Assembly: GCA_937873665.1 (NCBI GenBank)
Contig: CALMYW010000394.1
Coordinates: forward strand, 372,001 to 436,000
Direction of reading: 5' to 3'
Source: an uncultured Sphingorhabdus sp.
GTDB lineage: Bacteria > Pseudomonadota > Alphaproteobacteria > Sphingomonadales > Sphingomonadaceae
Length of the DNA stretch: 64,000 nucleotides
In this document: positions 62,894-64,000 of the stretch, piece by piece
Numbering within the stretch: position 1 is the first letter of the stretch
Layout: every line of letters begins with the position of its first letter
Notes under the pieces: generated by a model
Told to the model about the DNA's origin: nothing
Seen by the model: only the letters and a program-made list of their open reading frames with translations
The model's database searches: none
Program-made: the position numbers and the translations under genes

Positions 62894-64000
62894 AATCTCT
62901 TTCTCACGCTTTCGGCATGTGCGGGCAAGCCCTCGGCTTCGGCCAAGGCGAGCGCCGCCGGCCCGATTGCCTTCAACGCCTTTTTGTCGAGTGCGATAAA
63001 GCTGGTGCGCTTCATGAAATCGAGCACGGACAGCCCCGATGAAAAGCGCGCACGCCGCCCAGTCGGCAGCACGTGGTTGGGGCCCGCCACATAATCGCCT
63101 ATCGCTTCGGGCGTCATACGGCCCAAGAAGACTGAGCCGGCATGGCGAACCAGATCGAACAGTTTTTCGGCGCGCTTGTCATCCACCGCCAGTTCGAGAT
63201 GCTCGGCGGCGAGACGGTTGACCAAAGGCATTGCCGTTTCAAGTTTATCGACGACGACGATCGCGCCATTGGTCTGCCAGCTTTCGGTCGCAACCTTTGT
63301 GGTAGCAAGTTGCGCCAGTTGCGCATCGATTTCAGCAGCGACCTTATCGGCGAAATCCGCATTGTCCGTGAACAGGATCGACTGGCTGGTCGGATCATGC
63401 TCGGCCTGGCTGAGCAGGTCGGCCGCGATCCATTCGGGCTTGTTCTTGCCATCCGCGACAACCACAATTTCCGATGGTCCAGCCACCATATCAATGCCGA
63501 CCACGCCATAAAGCTGGCGCTTGGCCTCTGCCACCCAGGCATTACCCGGGCCGGTGACAACGTCGACTGGCGCAATCCTCTCGGTCCCATAAGCAAGTGC
63601 GGCAATCGCCTGCGCACCGCCCAGCCGCCAGATTTCATCGACACCTGCCAAATGCGCCGCCGCCATCACCGTCGGATTTACCTCTCCCTGCGGAGTAGGT
63701 GTGACCATAACCAGACGTCCGACACCTGCCACCTTTGCCGGAATCGCGTTCATCAACACCGAGGAAGGATAGGCAGCGCGCCCGCCGGGCACGTAAACCC
63801 CGGCAGCATCAACCGCACTCCAGCGCGCACCCAGCCGCACGCCTTCCTCGTCGCGATAGTCGCGATCCTTAGGCAACTGCGCCTTGTGGTAAGCCTTGAT
63901 CCGATGTGCAGCAATTTTCAGGGCATCGCGCAATTCGGGGGCAAGCGACAGATAGGCAGCCTTGCATTCCTCCGCTGTAATCTGCCAGCCCTGCTCGCTG
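62890..64000 (-). CDS. hisD: Histidinol dehydrogenase, C-terminal part
   Basis: This zinc enzyme catalyses the last two steps of histidine synthesis (histidinol to histidine, two NAD+). The gene enters from beyond the window end; about 369 of an expected 430 residues are visible. Signatures are AAGVYVPGGRAAYPSSVLMN, RLGGAQAIAALAYGTERIAP, VVTGPGNAWVAEAKRQLYG and LLSQAEHDPTSQSILF, followed by AAEHLELAVDDK. The stop overlaps the nusB start. Confidence 0.96.
   Translation of the reverse strand, partial: SEQGWQITAEECKAAYLSLAPELRDALKIAAHRIKAYHKAQLPKDRDYRDEEGVRLGARWSAVDAAGVYVPGGRAAYPSSVLMNAIPAKVAGVGRLVMVTPTPQGEVNPTVMAAAHLAGVDEIWRLGGAQAIAALAYGTERIAPVDVVTGPGNAWVAEAKRQLYGVVGIDMVAGPSEIVVVADGKNKPEWIAADLLSQAEHDPTSQSILFTDNADFADKVAAEIDAQLAQLATTKVATESWQTNGAIVVVDKLETAMPLVNRLAAEHLELAVDDKRAEKLFDLVRHAGSVFLGRMTPEAIGDYVAGPNHVLPTGRRARFSSGLSVLDFMKRTSFIALDKKALKAIGPAALALAEAEGLPAHAESVRKRL

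Overview
The window is high-GC chromosomal DNA from an alphaproteobacterium. It is most likely a member of the Sphingomonadales: the petAB genes, fdsGBA, two large TonB-dependent receptors next to a tryptophan-halogenase homologue and glycosidases, and a copy-numbered palindromic repeat (translated as VLRQAQ / LSKHA) all fit that order. The assignment rests on gene content, not on a database search. Coding density is high, with many ATGA or TAATG start/stop overlaps. There are two tRNAs and no rRNA, CRISPR array, prophage or insertion sequence.

Layout. 1-3.4 kb: the end of a cytochrome bc1 operon (petB partial, petA), then trmL-hemF-GNAT and a MaoC-like gene. 3.4-4.0 kb: a parDE-type toxin-antitoxin pair with an apparently leaderless antitoxin mRNA. 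4.0-6.0 kb: mutL. 6.2-11.7 kb: the elongasome operon mreB-mreC-mreD-mrdA-rodA, followed by tRNA-Lys. 11.9-13.2 kb: a FucP-type sugar permease. 13.4-19.0 kb: an NAD-linked molybdenum formate dehydrogenase operon, fdsG-fdsB-fdsA-fdhD, without an fdsD gene.

19.0-26.4 kb: a sucrose-type utilisation locus. It holds an MFS sugar:cation symporter, a GH68 sucrose hydrolase/fructosyltransferase without signal peptide, a ROK fructokinase, a convergent LacI regulator and a divergent TonB-dependent receptor. A palindrome with core CAATCGATTG sits before the transporter, the GH68 gene and the receptor (two copies). It occurs again 28 kb away, just before a GH36 alpha-galactosidase at 51.8 kb, so these genes probably form one LacI regulon. 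26.4-31.4 kb: a flavin-dependent halogenase homologue, a TPR/2-oxoglutarate oxygenase-like protein and a GH97 alpha-glucosidase. 31.6-36.3 kb: a membrane protein, two O-antigen-ligase-like proteins and a PAP2_3-type phosphatase.

36.6-49.7 kb: a complete Flp/Tad pilus cluster. It has two near-identical Flp pilins, CpaB, CpaC, a small lipoprotein, a TadG-like protein, two TadE-like minor pilins, CpaE, CpaF, TadB, TadC, two TPR proteins and the prepilin peptidase CpaA. The 5' leader of the first pilin can be folded by eye into a pseudoknot that hides its ribosome-binding site. I consider this the most novel-looking regulatory candidate here.

49.7-64 kb: alpha-galactosidase, tRNA-Phe, yacG-rng-maf-infA, a second TonB receptor with a glycine-rich insert, a coupled GNAT/cupin gene pair of unknown role, the proton-pumping pyrophosphatase hppA, and thiL-nusB-hisD (hisD runs off the end). 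The only gene-free stretch above 300 bases is 36286-36595, the pilin leader.
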